Source of the DNA: Whitmania pigra
Lineage: Eukaryota > Annelida > Clitellata > Hirudinida > Haemopidae
DNA: 64,000 bases
NCBI GenBank assembly: GCA_021613335.1
Contig: JAJTWR010000308.1
Coordinates: 2,444,001-2,508,000, forward strand
Reading direction: 5' to 3'
The notes under the pieces are model-generated. The model was not told where the DNA came from. It did no database searches and saw nothing but the letters and a program-made list of their open reading frames with translations. Of this stretch, positions 34,409-49,195 are shown one piece after another. Numbering within the stretch: the stretch's first letter is position 1; the number at the start of each line of letters is the position of its first letter. Position numbers and translations under genes: made by a program.

Positions 34409-37400
34409 ATGTTAGCTTCAACCAGAGATTCTATGCCACCATTTCCTGACTTGACTCACTTGACAGACGAGGAAAGAAAAATAATCGAATCAGTCATCAA
34501 CAGGCAAAGGGAAGAAGAAGCCAAAGAACAGGCAGCATTAAGGTTTCATTATTGCTTTTTTAATAAGAAGTGTTTCTGTATTTGAGTTCAACATTGTAAA
34601 GTTTACAATGTAAACACATAAATGGAAACTAACATGGTTTAATTGCGTTGGAGTGTTTTGATGTTATTGTTTACTAACCAAGAGTCTTCATAACATTGCA
34701 GCAAAAGATAAAGTTTTGTGTTTTGTAATTTGCAATTTCTGGTAATTTTGAAATGTACTATCTTGTTAATAGCAACTTAATACAAAGCCAACACCAAAAA
34801 TTGAAAAATAGTTACTTAAGAATAACCATTTAGGTCCATTTATACTCATATCAGTACTTGCAACGTTATGATAAATGACACTTAAATATAATTTATTCTT
34901 TTTATTGGTTTTACAACATTTATTACAAACTCGAAGCAACTGTTAAAACAAATTTTGTTATTATTTCCTGAGTTCTGATATTTTTAAAATTTTGTCTGTG
35001 TTGTCCTTGGATTCATGAAGCATATTCGTCTTTAATCACAAATTTCGTAAGAATGTTCTTTCAGCAAGTGAAACTTGGAAATTCTTCTTTTTTGAACTTA
35101 TTGAAGCAAATTAAATTTTGAATTTCCGAGAAATCAAATTCGATATTTTGTATATTATTATTTCATCGTAAATCGATTCACCTCGGCCATAACTTTTTTC
35201 TTGTTATGAAGGCGGCTAACTACCTATTGGAACAAAAACCTCAATCTATCTTTCAAAGAACGTATTTCGATAAATAATGAAGCACAGAAATATATTTTGG
35301 AGGGAATTTATTTATATCCATATTGTTAATATTGAGATAATTTCTAACACATTTAACAGAAGCATCCAAAATGATCTGCTGAAATCAAAACCAACTGTGG
35401 AGAAACCTCTAGAAACAGTGCTCCACTCAATTCTTCCTGGAAACCCTAATGAGTCTGTGTGCCAGATTTGCCACAAAACAAAATTCGCTGATGGTCAGGG
35501 ACAGGCCTGTCACTTCTGCGGTTTGAAATCCTGTGCCAGATGCGGCTTGAAGTGGATCAGTGCAGGCAACCAAGTAACACTCGATTCATTTATCTATTTA
35601 GATGAATATTATCTAATCACTTTATCTAGCTAATACAATATTTCTACAAGATAAGGAAAATGAGGGTTGCGATCCCTGAATTAAATTGTGACGAGATTAA
35701 GATGTTGCAATAATTGATTTATTTGTGACAAATCTAAATTTGCAGTCTTTCATGTTTCGATGGACCATTGATATTACTTTCGAACTTTCAAAAAATTTTA
35801 TAATTTATTATTATAATAAAATAGTGCGCTGGATAAGTTAGTCGTGTAAAACCGTTTTATTTTTTAGGTATGGAGTTGTATCTTGTGCAAGAAAAAGAAC
35901 GAGATTCCGGACAAGGTGGACCATTGGTCTCACGGCAATACGCCAAATTTTTCCGGTCAAATAATCGAGCCTCAAACTGCTTATGTCTTAAACAGCCAAT
36001 CAAACTCTACCTCAGGTCCCACAAATACGACACAGCCATCCAATGTAGAAACACACCAAGAAGTTCGTTTTCAAAATTTTCCGTTGCAATCTGAGCCCGG
36101 AATGGTTTCTTCCATGGAAAATCGCTCAAACAATCAACAAAAATACGAATCGCCGAGTTTTTCTCAGATGCCATTTAAATCGCAGCTCTCCACAGAATCT
36201 TCCGTTTTAGCAAACCTTCCACATGTGAATGCTTTGCCCTCTCAGGGCACGAAATCTGATTCAAGCAACGTCCAAAACTCCTTCGTGGAACATTCCGTTC
36301 AACCGTTCCGTCAACATTTCGATGGCTCAACTCATAACCATCCTAGATTTGATCTTCAAACAAATAATCCCGCCATACATAAATCTCAGAATTTGGCACA
36401 AGAAGTTTCAAACGTTCAAGTCTACAAACCTTCAAACAATCCAATCTTTGCGAACAACGTTCAGAGTTCACACTCCTCCCTCAAAAACGGTAATAAAGTT
36501 AAAACCACGCAATTTGTCGCTAGAATGCTAAAAATAAGCTAAAAGCAAATTTTTCAGAACAACATTTCATCCAAAATGGCAACCTGCTTCCTTCCAGTGT
36601 TGGTCAAATATCTAATTTGCAGCCGGTTTTGATTTATTTTCAGTGTTATTTCTTTCATATCAAAAAATAATATTTCATTGTTTTGTCAGGATTTTCATCA
36701 ATTCAAACCCAAAGAAAACATCGACCCGAATTATGAAAGGGATAAACATTTAATATTACATCAAAATGTTTCCTACCAGACAAATTTATACCAACCCCCT
36801 ATTGATATGAACCTCCCTCTTTGTTATCGAAACGAAAGGTTAAATTATCGGAATATTTCTAAATCGATTGTAATAACTTGTTGTTTTACGGTTAAAGTTC
36901 AAATCTGTTGAAAACAATTTCAACTATAGATGAACTGTAATACAATGCTTCAAATAATCATTTTCAGAGAAGTAAAAAGATGCGAAAATACAAACGTCAA
37001 CTATTCATCTCTCAGTTACATCGACAATCCGCAGAACTTTGACTCGGTCGACTATCAAAGCCTGGAGCAGAAGTTTCTGAGAGACGAGAGATATCCCTCT
37101 CGAATGCCACCGACCTCCTCTCCGCCTCTGACTCGACGTCCAGAACGTCTGATGAAGTCTGATTTGCCCCCCGGAAGAAAGCTTCCAGTCATCCAGAAAC
37201 GGAGAGATCCTAAGAATTTTGTTCCCGAGAAATCTTTCTTTGAGTTCAATCACGACCAAACATCGAGACCTCGTTACCGAGCCGAGCAAAGGCATGCAGC
37301 AGAATTCTCAGAAAATGCTCGTCTTACAGGCAGACCAATCAGACGAAGTAAGAGGCAGTCTTCAATAAGCAGTTCTGACGATGGAATCCAAAGCACACCC

Positions 37401-40400
37401 GAAGGAACAAGCGGTGAGGATTTGGAAAGTGAAAGTATCAGTGAAAAAGGTGCGCAGTTTCACTAAATTTATTTACTTGTCGATGAAGTTGCTTAATTCA
37501 CATCCTTATTTGAGCCAGTGTTTGTTCTCTAGCCGGTGTTTATGTTAACTGTTGAATAGCTTAATAACGCCTGAAGCAGTTTGATTCGTCATTATGAATT
37601 GTAGCACTATAATCGTAGAAACCATTTATTCGGACATTTCAATTTGCAATTTTCTTTCCTTACAAATTCCTTTATAATAAGTAAAAAATAAGAAAATGTG
37701 GATATGTTTTGATAAATTGATGGCTTATCGTAAGAAGAAATGCACACAATGTTTTGAAGAATCCTTTCAAGATATTTAGTAAAACTGATAAGAGCAATGA
37801 ATTATTCCTTTTATTATAGATCTCAAGTTAGTCTCCATTCCAGACAAATATTTTAGGAATTGATCAGTTTATTGACATTTTAATAAAAAATATTTATTTA
37901 TTGTTAAAGTTACCCTCTTACAATGTTACATTTAAAATATAAAATGACGAACTTCAGGCAAATGGATGTTTGAGATCAAAAGTATCGAATAGCATAATAA
38001 AAATAAAACAGTTCATTTAAACGACAATAAATTGATTGTGCGCCGCAGTTCTTAAAATTTTATGACTCAGTGATGTGATAAGTTTCATACATTCATACAT
38101 TTTTCAGAATTCTCTCGAATACAAGTTTTCAACATGTTAGCGACTTCAAAAACTTTAATATTTCCGTGTCATAAAATTGTAAACTTGCATTTAACTGGCA
38201 TTTCATTGACAATATTTGAGGCTGAATTCCTGATCTGTTCAAATTGTCATTCACATTTTTGATTGTTGTCATCATTATGATCATCATTAGTCCTCATCGT
38301 CCATCGAACTTCAGATTGTGGTTGAAATATCGACTGTCATCATGCATGTATTTATATATTTTAAATACCCTATTAAACACCTTTTTCTGCCGGATCAAAA
38401 ACTTTTACTTCAAGTGCTTTAATTAAAAGTTTTTAACTACTGCTTATATTCTGGATGATACCGTCGAGCTAAAACAATTGACAGTGATTTTCAGATATTA
38501 TTAAAAGATTATTTATTTTGAAACCAAAAATATATCAGTGCTTAAAGCATGGTTAACCATTACATAGCACTTCGGCGTATACTACTCAAATTTTGGAAGC
38601 AAGAGGCAAGATATGGAGGCTGATTTCCAGAATTTTATTAATAGAATATATTAATAATTAATAATTAATAATTTTCACAACCTTTCGTTGCTAGCCTCTT
38701 TTTAAATCCGAATTTTAAAATCATAATAAAAATTGAAAGATATTCCAAATAATGTTTTTATTACAGTATTAAAAGTGATTGCGCGTTGTAACGAATAAAA
38801 TCAAATTAGGTGATTGTAATTTTTTGAAGATCAAAGGTTTTTTGGTGGCGAACGTGCAAAGGATGCATGGAGAAAAGATGAGATGCTGGTTGCAAAAATT
38901 AACAAATTCTTGGAAGTGAGACGCCTGTAAATATTTCAGCAAATGTCATCACGATTTTATCACAAATTCTACTCTTCTTGAACAGCACCCTGCACAATGG
39001 ACTCCTTCTCCAGATGGAAAGTACTTGATAGGATACATGGTTCTCCAGAAACCAATTGATGGCGCCGTTTCTGGTGAAAAGGGGAAAGGAGCATTAGGTA
39101 TTTGTAACTTCTGTGTCGTCAAAGTGAAATATGTTCATTTAATTAATAAATTAAAATTATAAGAACAAAAAATATTTTTCATCGTGTGATTATTAGACTG
39201 TCATTCATAATGAACATGAAAATGTTTGCAAATTAAATGTATAAGTAAAAATCTGCTGCAGAAATGTAAATAAGTTCAAAGCAAAAATTAAAATGAACTT
39301 GGAGTTGCCTAAGTTGAATGATGCACATAAATATGACATTTGAAGAGAATTAATAGTTGCTTTAAAGATTCAACTTATTAAACACAATGACATAATCATC
39401 GTTTATTACTGTCATCGGAACTGTGAATTAATTTACGAATTAATTAACTCAGGGTTGAAAGTAACAGGGGGTAAGATGACTCCATCAGGAGTTTTAGGGG
39501 CGTTCATAACGAAAGTAAAACGAGGAAGTATTGCAGACGTTGCTGGCCAACTGAAATCTGGTATGATTACTAGCCTGCTTGCGCTTAATTTGAGTAAATA
39601 GTGGACGTCTGTTTATGTTTGTTTTCTCTCGAAAGGCGATGAAGTAGTCATGTGGAATGGCAAGTGTTTGCGAGGGTTGACCTTTGAAGAAGTCTACGAT
39701 GTTATTTTTGATTCAAAAATGGATCCCCAAGTTGAATTGACAGTTTATCGCCCTAACCCTTCTCGTTCTCAAAAGACGAAACTTCAGCAAATGCGTAACT
39801 TTGAATGAGTTCAGATAAAAAAATCGGGCATTTGAATAAATTGATTGACATTTCCAGATCATTACTCCTCACCAAATATTACACGACCAAGTGTTACCAT
39901 CACATCTCCAAGCAGTCCTAGCAAACAGCCCGCTATGCCCTCACAAACATGCGGAAGATTACAAGTACATTTTGTCGACATTCCGTTATTGTCCTTGATT
40001 GACGTGACTTTAACATTTTAAATGGAATTGGGTGCAATTTGAATTTGACGTTAAAAATTCATGCAAATCCTCTATTTCAAAAATTGTAAATTTAAAGCAA
40101 TTTGTCATGTAGCTAAAAATGTCTTACGATACGGCAAGTGAACAACTGACAGTAACAGTAATAAGCGCCACGAATTTGCCTCCTCGAGAAAATGGTCAAC
40201 CTCGGAATCCTTACTGCAAACTTTATTTGATTCCCGAACGAAGGTTAAAAAATGATTTAATATTTAAATAAATAATTTAGTCAATTTCCAAGTTCGAATA
40301 AATATTCTGATGCAGGGATAAAAGCAAACGCAGGACCAAAACGGTTGCGGGAACTTTGGAGCCAAAATGGAACCAATCGTTTTCCTATCCTCTGCTGAAA

Positions 40401-43400
40401 AAAAACGACCTAAAAAATGAATCTCTACAAATTGTCGTTTACGATTACGATCGAATTGGTAGTGGAGAATACGTTGGAGAAGTAGGTTTGACATCATTAA
40501 AAGCTCATTTAAGTAATTAGGATATTAATTAATAACTTGAGTATATATTTAATAATTATTTATGTTTAAATTATGTTTAAAAAATAATATTGATAATAAT
40601 AACAATAATAACTATTAATCGGTTATATTTAGACGGTGGTGGATTTGAGCATGGAAAGTAAATACGACCAATGCTGCTGGTTTACACTTCACCATTACGA
40701 TGATGGCAGCTCCAGCATAACATCTACTTCATGGGATGTAAATGTATTTCTTCGTTACTTCTGCTTATGTATCAAATTAGTATTTCTTTTTAGACGAAAA
40801 GGAGAAGACAAAAAAAATCGATATTACAATAAGAAATTCCTGCTTAAAATAGAAATAAATTTAATTAATTATTTGGCCGAATTGGTAGCATTCCTACATG
40901 CGGCGGTAGTAGCGACAGTCGTTATACGCCGTGTTAGCAACCCAGTCTGCACTGCCAGAGAGCACCTCGGGTAGGCGCGCTACGTAAATGGTGGATTGAT
41001 TAAAAAGCGCCTTCCCATCCTACTTGGACGCATAAGACACTCAAACAATCGGATAAACACAAATGCAAATTACTATGCTCGTTATTATTATTACACAAAC
41101 CATTATTATTACAGTTAAGTGAAATGCAGTAAACTTTTTTCAAATGAAGCAGGGTTGCCTAAAGGCGGGTAAAGACCTCCTAACCCCTCAACCCAGCGGG
41201 TTACGATTAAGCGATAGTGACGTCTCTGAGCAGGAAGCCCTCAATTTTTCAAAAGAGCAGACGAGCAGCAAACATGAACGAGCAAGATCTTGTTCTCCTT
41301 CCAGGTGAATTTTTAAGACAATCTCGAGATGGTGTTTTAACCAATTTGTTTCGTTTTTTTCAGTAGCCTCGTGCAGGTTAAAAGAAGACAACTTCCTCAA
41401 ATTCCCTTGCATTGTTCTCAGTCTAGCATTGATAAAGGTAGAACAAACATTGCTACGAATAAAACACGATATAATTAATGAGCACATACGATTCTTTATA
41501 TGTGAAGTGAAATATAGCATTCTCATTTCGAGTAAAATTATGCTAGTTGTTGTTTACAAAGTTTGTGTACAAAAGTACAAATCATGTAATAATTATCACA
41601 CAGGTCAGAATAATAGGCAAATTATATTAATATTACATCGCAAGAACTACTCAAACACTTTTGAGAAAAGTTGAAAAGATTTCAATATCCAAGCTGAATG
41701 TACACCAATTATAATGAACTACAATGTAGTAGTACAGCATAAAGTTCATTTAAGTTATTTTACAAGCTTTTACTGGTTTGGTCACTAACAATCCGAACAG
41801 TATTATTATCTGAACCATCCTCCAAACAGTAGTTCGAAAAATCAATCAATAATCAATTCAGTTTTCTCATAAAATTATTTGGAAGTCTTACTCGGAAATT
41901 TAAAGTTGAAATTTTGATTGCTTTTCAAATTTTTTTGATTATTTGGCATCAACTGCTCCTTAACGAGCAAATTTAAACATCGTCATCAGTTACCGAAGAA
42001 TTAGAAGAGCGAGCGAGAAAACTGAAGCTGAGTCTGAACATCAAAAGGCCTGATATTTGTCTACCATGTTCCGATTCGGAGTTGACATCGCTTGATCGCG
42101 ATCGAAAGTTCAGGTACGGAAGACAGAACCATACGCATGGAAGTTCTCAGACCACGTCAAAGAATCCACATTATGCGACTCTTTCCAATAAACTCTCCAA
42201 TAACCAGTCCAGGATTGGTCATGCCAGAGATTCCCTTTCTCCAGCAGAATCTGAGGATTGGCCCTACCAAAGACAGGTGCATTCGGACGTGGAGAAAAAG
42301 TTTTATCCCTATTCGCAATCCGGTAATGATGGCTTGATGATAATTTGGATTTAAAATTTACGGATGGAGTTTTTTGAATGGCGGACAAATTCCAATGAAC
42401 AGCGAAGGAACCGGATGAGGCCATGCAAAGTGACGTTTCTGATGTCAGTCATTTTTCTGTAACCAGAAAACAAAAGAAATCATTCCGACAAGAAAAAAAT
42501 GAGAAATGGTCAGTCGTTATAATTATGTTTGAATATGTTTCCGTTATTAAAATTATGCTTGAATAATAAACCAAATTATGTTTGAATAATTATAATGCTA
42601 TTTAAATGTCTTAATAATCAAGTTACCTCATTGGTTTGCTTTCTGTCTTGAGACTGTAAGGCAGCTGCTGACAACCTTGGCAAGAGACGCTACAAAAAAT
42701 TAATTTAAATAACAAAACAAATAATTGAATTTAGTGCAATCAGTAATCTTGTTAACAATGAGTTAAAAATTAAAAATATTCTGCAAAACATTGACGATGT
42801 AAGATGATAAAATATTATTCGACTGTTTCTTCGAGCTACGTTAGTAATAGTAATTTGTGTGCAAGTTGGCTCAGAGAGTAGCGTGCCTGCGAACGACGAC
42901 AAAAGCAATAGTGACGTGTCGTGTTCGCAACCCAGCTTGCACTGCCACAAAGCACCCCTTTGATGCGGCGCTATACAAATAAATAAATGTATATATATAT
43001 TATATAGCGACAAATAACAGTATAATGAAGACACTCACGCAATTCACAGTCATTATGAGAGATTGCAATATTATTTAAAATTGTGCAGCCAATCATGTAA
43101 AATATTAATCAGTGAAGGATGAGTTGAATTGAAATGTTCTCTTGAGAATTCCGCGGTCTTGCGCAAAACAAGATAATTTCATGCTTACTTGTGAGATGTG
43201 ATAGAATGTGAATTTTAACAATGGATTATTTTGTTTGTCAAGGTAGCAAATTTGTTTTAATGTGTTCAGTAATCTCCAAGTTAAATCAGAAATAATGTAT
43301 CAATAATAAACCAGAATAAAAATTCCCTTCTTGTGTTCCTCAGGGCGCCAGTCTGGGTCCCCTCTTATTTGCAATTTATATTAATTATTTTAAGTGTTGT

Positions 43401-45524
43401 TCAAGTTTAATCAAAGTGTTACTCGCAGATGATATAGTGGTGTATACATCTGGGAATAACGTAAATAATCTCATTGCTTTACTTAATAATGAATTGAATC
43501 TTTTTAATAATTGGTTTACTAATGGTGTTATGTATTAGATATTTGGGGTCTTAATTGATGAGCCCTTACCTTGGTTCAAAATCATGTTTCTAAGAACATT
43601 GGTGTAATTTCTAGAATTCGGCCATTTATTGACACAAAAGTTGCTCTTCTGTTATATTTCTCTCTTATTTACCCTTATCTAACTTATTGCAATATAATAT
43701 GGGCATCTACTTATAACACATATTTACATCAATTGAATGTATTGCAAACATTTTCTTATTATCATCCTCATCACCAACTGCCTCTGTCTTCTCTAACAAT
43801 TATGTCTGTTAAGTATATCACAAATTCATAATTTACATATTGCTCTTTTCATGTTTTCATATGATTTCAATTCTCTTCCCAAAATATTCTCTGTTTTTTT
43901 TCATATCATATACTACAACAATCCTTCAAACTTTCTACATAATACACATGAATATAGTCCGTTTTTTTCCAAATCCACAGTTAAATTATTCTCAATTCAA
44001 TGTTATGGCCAAGACTTTACTCCTCCATACCTTCATCTATCAGGGACCTAGCTCAGTTAAACACATGCCCTTTCAAAGTGCTTTATTTACAATTCAAAAT
44101 GTGTGTAAACAATATTTATTGAAAGTATAATTTATTGAAGTGTATAGCTTATGATTTTGTATATAACTACTTTCAGGGTCAGTCCGACAATGGAAGCGTG
44201 TGCTTCCTTAAGACTGGCCCTTTGGGTTTATGTGAATTTATTTGCTTTCGCTTTTTGTATTTTCTGTGTATATAACGGCTTTGATTCAACAAACTCATAA
44301 ACCAAAAAAAATCATGTGAGTTAAATAATTCTATAATCAATCAAACTATTAATAATGTTATAAGTTTCTTATTAAATATCAACAGTGATGTGTCAGGAAA
44401 TGAAACTAGAGAGCAACGAGTTTCAAGATCAAAAGAAGATGTTAAGGACGGCAGTGTATCTGATTCTGTTGTAGCGTTTGATGATAAAAAGAAAAGAAGG
44501 TCGAGTATTGGAGAAAAAGTTGCCTCTTTAGTGGGACTTCACAAATTCCATAAATTCCATCAAAACTTGCCAGGTTAGTTTCAGTAAATATGCTGATTTT
44601 TCGGATTTCAATTTGAATTTTAGATTCGAAATGATTACTTGTTATGCAGCTATTCGAAGTTTTTGAGTTTTGCAGATAATACTAAAAAGAAATATCGTGA
44701 TGCCTCGAAGTCACTCGACAATCAGCCAGAGAGAAATTCGCAAGAAGTTACTAAAAGGGTTGAAATGTAAGTCTGTGTTTAAATTTATCTGATTTACAAT
44801 GTGTTTATTGAAAATATTTCGATAACTCAAACAATTGACAGAACCGCGAACCAATCAGGAAAATATGGAAAGTTTTTAGAAGGTCTGGGACCATCCCAAC
44901 TAGTTGGGAGGCAGGCATTGGGTTCTCCGTGCATGGGTGAAATTCAACTAAGTATTGCCGACACAAAAGGAAAGTTGGAAGTTGAGGTAATCAGAGCCAG
45001 AGGATTGACGGCTAAAATAGGCTCAAAAGTTTTGCCAGGTAAAATGTTTACCTATAAACATAAATAATTCTCGTAAAGTAATTGAAATCGTTTCAACTGT
45101 TCAAGCTCCCTACATAAAGGTTTACTTGATGGATGGAAAAACATGCGTTGAGAAACAAAAAACTTCAACTGCCAGAAGAACTCTCGATCCCTTGTATCAA
45201 CAGCAGCTCTGCTTTTCTGAACCTTACCATAATAAAATACTTCAGGTGATATAGAGACCCTCAATTTATTTCTAAAATCATAATGCATGACAAATTATTT
45301 AAAGTAAAGATTAAATTTATAATTCGATTCTTGTTTCATAGGTCACAGTTTGGGGAGATTATGGACGGGCGGAACGGAAAGTTTTCATGGGGGTTGCCCA
45401 AATCAAATTGAGTGACTTGGATCTTTCCAGTATGGCGATCGGCTGGTACAAATTGTTTGGCAACTCTTCCCTTATTTGCACTCAAACGTCTCACTCAAGT
45501 TTTAATCAAGATTCCCTTCCTTGA
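34409..45524 (+). CDS. RIMS: RIM (regulating synaptic membrane exocytosis) active-zone protein
   Basis: RIM organises the presynaptic active zone, binding Rab3, Munc13 and calcium channels. Exons, by hand: 34409-34542, 35360-35573, 35868-36489, 36558-36625, 36690-36838, 36968-37449, 38830-38915, 38986-39097, 39453-39560, 39636-39794, 39858-39964, 40113-40243, 40316-40481, 40633-40737, about 41990-42322, about 42400-42507, 44386-44573, 44676-44766, 44842-45038, 45106-45245 and 45342-45524. Domains: N-terminal helix (LPDLTHL-like, FPDLTHLTDEERKIIESVIN); zinc finger (CQICHKTKFADGQGQACHFC to CILCKKK); Q/N/S-rich linker; RRSKRQSSISSSDDGIQSTP just before the PDZ; PDZ (GLKVTGGKM, GAFITKVKRGSIADVAGQLK); C2A (LPPRENGQPRNPYCKLYLIP, KRRTKTVAGTLEPKWNQSF); C2B (GEIQLSIADTKGKLEVEVIR, APYIKVYLMDGK). 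The first C2A loop lacks the Asp residues of Ca-binding C2 domains, as known for RIM. The 40737/41990 junction is out of phase as read. Confidence 0.93.
40873..40985 (+). mobile_element. tRNA-derived SINE copy in a RIM intron
   Basis: An A-box-like TGGCCGAATTGGTAGC is followed by GTGTTAGCAACCCAGTCTGC and ACTGCCAGAGAGCACC, then GCGCTACGTAAAT. The same order of blocks is found at 42852-42992 and, inverted, at about 63440-63605. Confidence 0.65.
42852..42992 (+). mobile_element. tRNA-derived SINE copy in a RIM intron (best copy)
   Basis: A-box-like TTGGCTCAGAGAGTAGCG, B-box-like GTGTTCGCAACCC, core CAGCTTGCACTGCCACAAAG and tail GGCGCTATACAAATAAATAA. A split pol III promoter plus a short A-rich tail is the standard tRNA-SINE layout. 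It lies in the large intron between the exon at about 42400 and 44386. Confidence 0.75.
43330..44290 (+). mobile_element. CR1/L2-like LINE 3' fragment in a RIM intron
   Basis: Broken frames read CVPQGASLGPLLFAIYINYF, then VLLADDIVVYTSG (RT motif with a degenerate catalytic region), then FIDTKVALLLYFSLIYPYLT followed by YCNIIWASTY, the usual C-terminal 'Y...NI.WG' region of L2/CR1-like elements. The tail runs to about 44290. Several stops make it inactive. It is in the same orientation as RIM. Confidence 0.7.
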
Positions 45525-48179
45525 GAATTATTTCGAATTAAGAGGTAGTCGATGAGTTTATTGTCGAAATGCTCAATGTATAAGTCTTTTTCTACAATTT
45601 CCTAATTTCTAGCCTGTGATTTTCCTGCTTTTATGATCTTCAGACCTATTCCATAGCAAAGGACATATATTTTTCAAATCGCAAATTAGGTTGTCTTGCG
45701 ACACGTCCCAATTTGCAATGTCTTTTGGTAATTGGCCGCTCAAAAGCTGTAACTCCGAGAAACCTTTGAATGTAACCCTTGTTAATAATTTCCTTTGCCT
45801 TGTGCTTTCTACCGGCTGTTTCGGTAAGAAGATAATTATCACTTCAAGTATTACTTCCTTCTAGTATCAGCACATTCATTCTAGTCAAGTAGTTAGATTT
45901 CTCTTTATTTTCATTTATGTCACACATTTTGTCTCCTGCTTTTGATTATACAGTTAACGAGTGTTTGGCAATATGTAAGAAACTTGAAGCAATATAAATT
46001 GTAAAAAAAAATCGTTTCAATTTTTTATCTGCTTGGTCCAACGAATAACGTTATGCTCTAATTTAGTTGACGAGATGAATATATTAATGTTATGATTGAA
46101 TAAATACAAGATTAGGATAGCTCAATTTCTGATTTTATGCAATAATCTTACTCGATGATTTGAACTCCCAATGGAGTCACACCAAGTCTTAATTACTCCT
46201 CCACCAACGACTAGTATTAATAGTTCATGATAACTTATAATAACTTGTTATAATAAACAAAATAGTCCGATACTTGGAGCACCTTTGTAGAATAAAGCTG
46301 CTCTTAAAATACTTAGACTTAAGAAACAGTAATGATTCCTCATTCTTTGGCAAACGCCCGACCACGAATGCCATTTAGAACTGCTTTCATTATCACTTGG
46401 GCTGGCTGGTTGGCCATCTATCCATCCGCCTGTTCCCCCATCCATCCACTCCAGGTTTGCCGCTCTGCTAGCACTCGTTAGGACGCACCTTCCAAAAGGA
46501 AATGATCATACGTAAACCTAAACGTTTCTTCTTATACTTGTTCCCTTGTTCTATATCTGCCATCTCAGATACTGGTATGTCGTTTCAGCTTTTCCAAGGG
46601 GCAAACCCTCGCAAACCTTTAAGAGATGACCTGTTTCATTCTATCCTAAAGTCAAGCTACTCAAAAAGGCTGAATTTCTTTTTAGACTTTGATTAAGGTT
46701 GATAACCAAAGCTAGTTAATGAAAAAATAAACATAAAAAGTAAACATAAGTTTTAGGTGTACAAATGAGTCTTAGAATGATGGAACTGCAGCCAAATAAC
46801 TGCATTCATCAATTCATGTGCATGCTAGCATTGCATTAGTTTTAAAAAGTTGAAGAAAAGCAGAAAATTACACTTAATACGTTAGAAAGTATATGTATAT
46901 TTTGTCCCGGCCCCGGCTAACCCTGGCAACCAAACCCCTGTCCTTTGGGAATTAGCAAAACTTGAACACTCTTTCAGATATATATCGCATTCTGGTTCTT
47001 GGACGATTGCAAATCAACTAGTATATTTAAAATGAACCTAAATTTTCTTAAGAATACTTCCACATTTGAGGCAAACCAAATTTTTAGCCAATGTAAATTT
47101 TAATAGACTTTTATTTTGCAACTTCTTCAAAATCTGTGCTAAGCAGTTAGTAACATATATCCCGAGACGCAAATTTGTTCTTTCTCCGAGAAATTGTTAT
47201 TTTTCTAACAACTGTCTCAGAATTTTTTCAGTGGTAAATCCTAGATCAGTTGTTTTACGGGAAACCTTATCGTCAAAATAAAATTTCGATAAATCTGGAA
47301 TTGATTTCAATTTCTCTAGAGCTTCCGTCTTCAAAATACATCCAGATAAATCTTTCAGTAAGCTGAAGAGGTTAACTGCTGTAGTTCTTCTGCCAAGCGC
47401 AACAATACGCCTTTTGAGAATCTGTAGTATTCCTTCTCAAATAACTCATTCATTATTGAACCATTTTGCTATTGAAAACAAAATCAAGACGTGATTGATA
47501 GTACTATCAAAACTTTAAAGGATCAATAGACGAGCGAACAAACGTAACAGGAAACTTAATTAGGTACGTTCCCGTGCAGCTAGAACAAAGATACCTATTT
47601 CCCGCTATTTGTTATTCCAACAAGACTGTTACTAAAAAATCTTGGATCATTATTTTTTTTAGGACCTTTATAATATTTTTAAGACATTTTTTAATTTTTT
47701 AGGATCTCCCTCATTTTTAAGACTTTTTAGGACCTCTTAGAAGTTCTGTTGGAGCATACTATAGTATTGATTATATAATAAAATTCGGATTAATTAGCAC
47801 TAAGTCTTATAAGTAATAAATATTATAACGAGAAATAACGTTTGCCTAAAATTAACTTTGGAAGCAAAGATTGAAGAGAGAGCTTTTGAGAATTTTGTTA
47901 AATGTTGAGCATAGGCTTAGCCATAGGAAAATGTGTCCCAATCCCAGTCAGCTTGTCCCTTGAATCTTCTAAATTCGTATAATTCATTTATAATAATATT
48001 TCACAAATAAATTATAGATCACAAAATATGAGGTTAAGATTCTGTCATCAATATTTTTTAAATATTATAAGTTTCAACTAATAAATAAACAGTAAAATTT
48101 CTTTCCAATAACTTAACAATTTTAACATATATTTTTTTTTATCAATGCTAGTGAATGAGTAGTTGAGTCAGGCAAACAT
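45525..48179. other. RIM 3' region and intergenic sequence
   Basis: A possible poly(A) signal AATAAA is at about 46099. A CCAT-rich patch (46410-46455) and the dispersed repeat shared with 9715-9785 (about 46598-46665) are the only structures seen. No exon was recognised. Confidence 0.4.
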
Positions 48180-49195
48180 TTAATTTTCATGTCGGTGATT
48201 CTAGCAGCGGTCGGCAGTGTTCGGCAGCGGTGAGGGGGGGTCCGGTTTTTCGCAAAATTTGAGTCTCGTAAACATAGAAATTATATAAATGATACATATT
48301 TTGAAAGGGGAGATAATGACCTTTCTGAATATTATAAAATTATTTAATTTACTAAATTTTATTATTATAAAAATTGCTTGCAAAAATTAATTTGTTATAA
48401 ACTAAAACTTTTTAACATAGAAACCTATTGTGGTTTATATCATCTTGTAGGGCTAATAAATATCTTCAAAATGACATATACCATGGTGCAATTCCATGTA
48501 CCAAAGTTGAGATATCACGCCTCAAAGTTTTACATACGACCGATTCACTGTGGTTATATCTTGTGGCTTAAATGACTTGTAAAACATGGGATTGCTACGA
48601 TATTTATGTAGCACTGTAGTGCTGACATTTATCTTCAAAATGACACATAAAGTTATTAAATTACTCGCTTTTGAATGGAGATATCCCACTTCAATGCGTC
48701 ACGAATAATGACCGTCCAAGCAGTTCATAGGGTTTCCGACGTCGCGGGTAGACCGTATGGGCTGCATGGAAACCTAGTATGGCATATATCATCTTGTAGG
48801 GCTAATAAATATCTGCAAAATGACATATACCATGGTACAATTCCATGTACCAAAGTTGAGATATCACGCCTCAAAGTTTTACAGACGACCGATTCACTGC
48901 GGTTATATCTTGTGGCTTAAATGACTTGTAAAACATAGAATTGTTGTGATATCGTCTTAAAACTCATAATATAATTGTTGTGGTGGCGCAGTAATTAAAG
49001 TTATTATTGCGTAATTAATTTTTTGTGATAATTACAATAAAATTAGTAATATAATTATCATAACATTTTTGATCTGTTGTCTTACCAATTATGCAGCTCC
49101 ATCGATTATCGATAATAAAGTATACTTAGTACACGAAAATACCTAGTTAACCACATTAATATTAAACCACCCGTCGGATATAACAACACTCTAAT

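Noticed and set aside
36930..36967. Extension of a RIM exon upstream of 36968 with its own Met
   Set aside because: A clear TTTTCAG acceptor at 36961-36967 joins in phase to the previous exon, so the upstream part is intronic.
42323..42354. Extension of the RIM frame to a stop at 42354
   Set aside because: A donor at CCG|GTAATG (42322) and an in-phase following exon at about 42400 indicate splicing, and the tail NDGLMIIWI is intronic.
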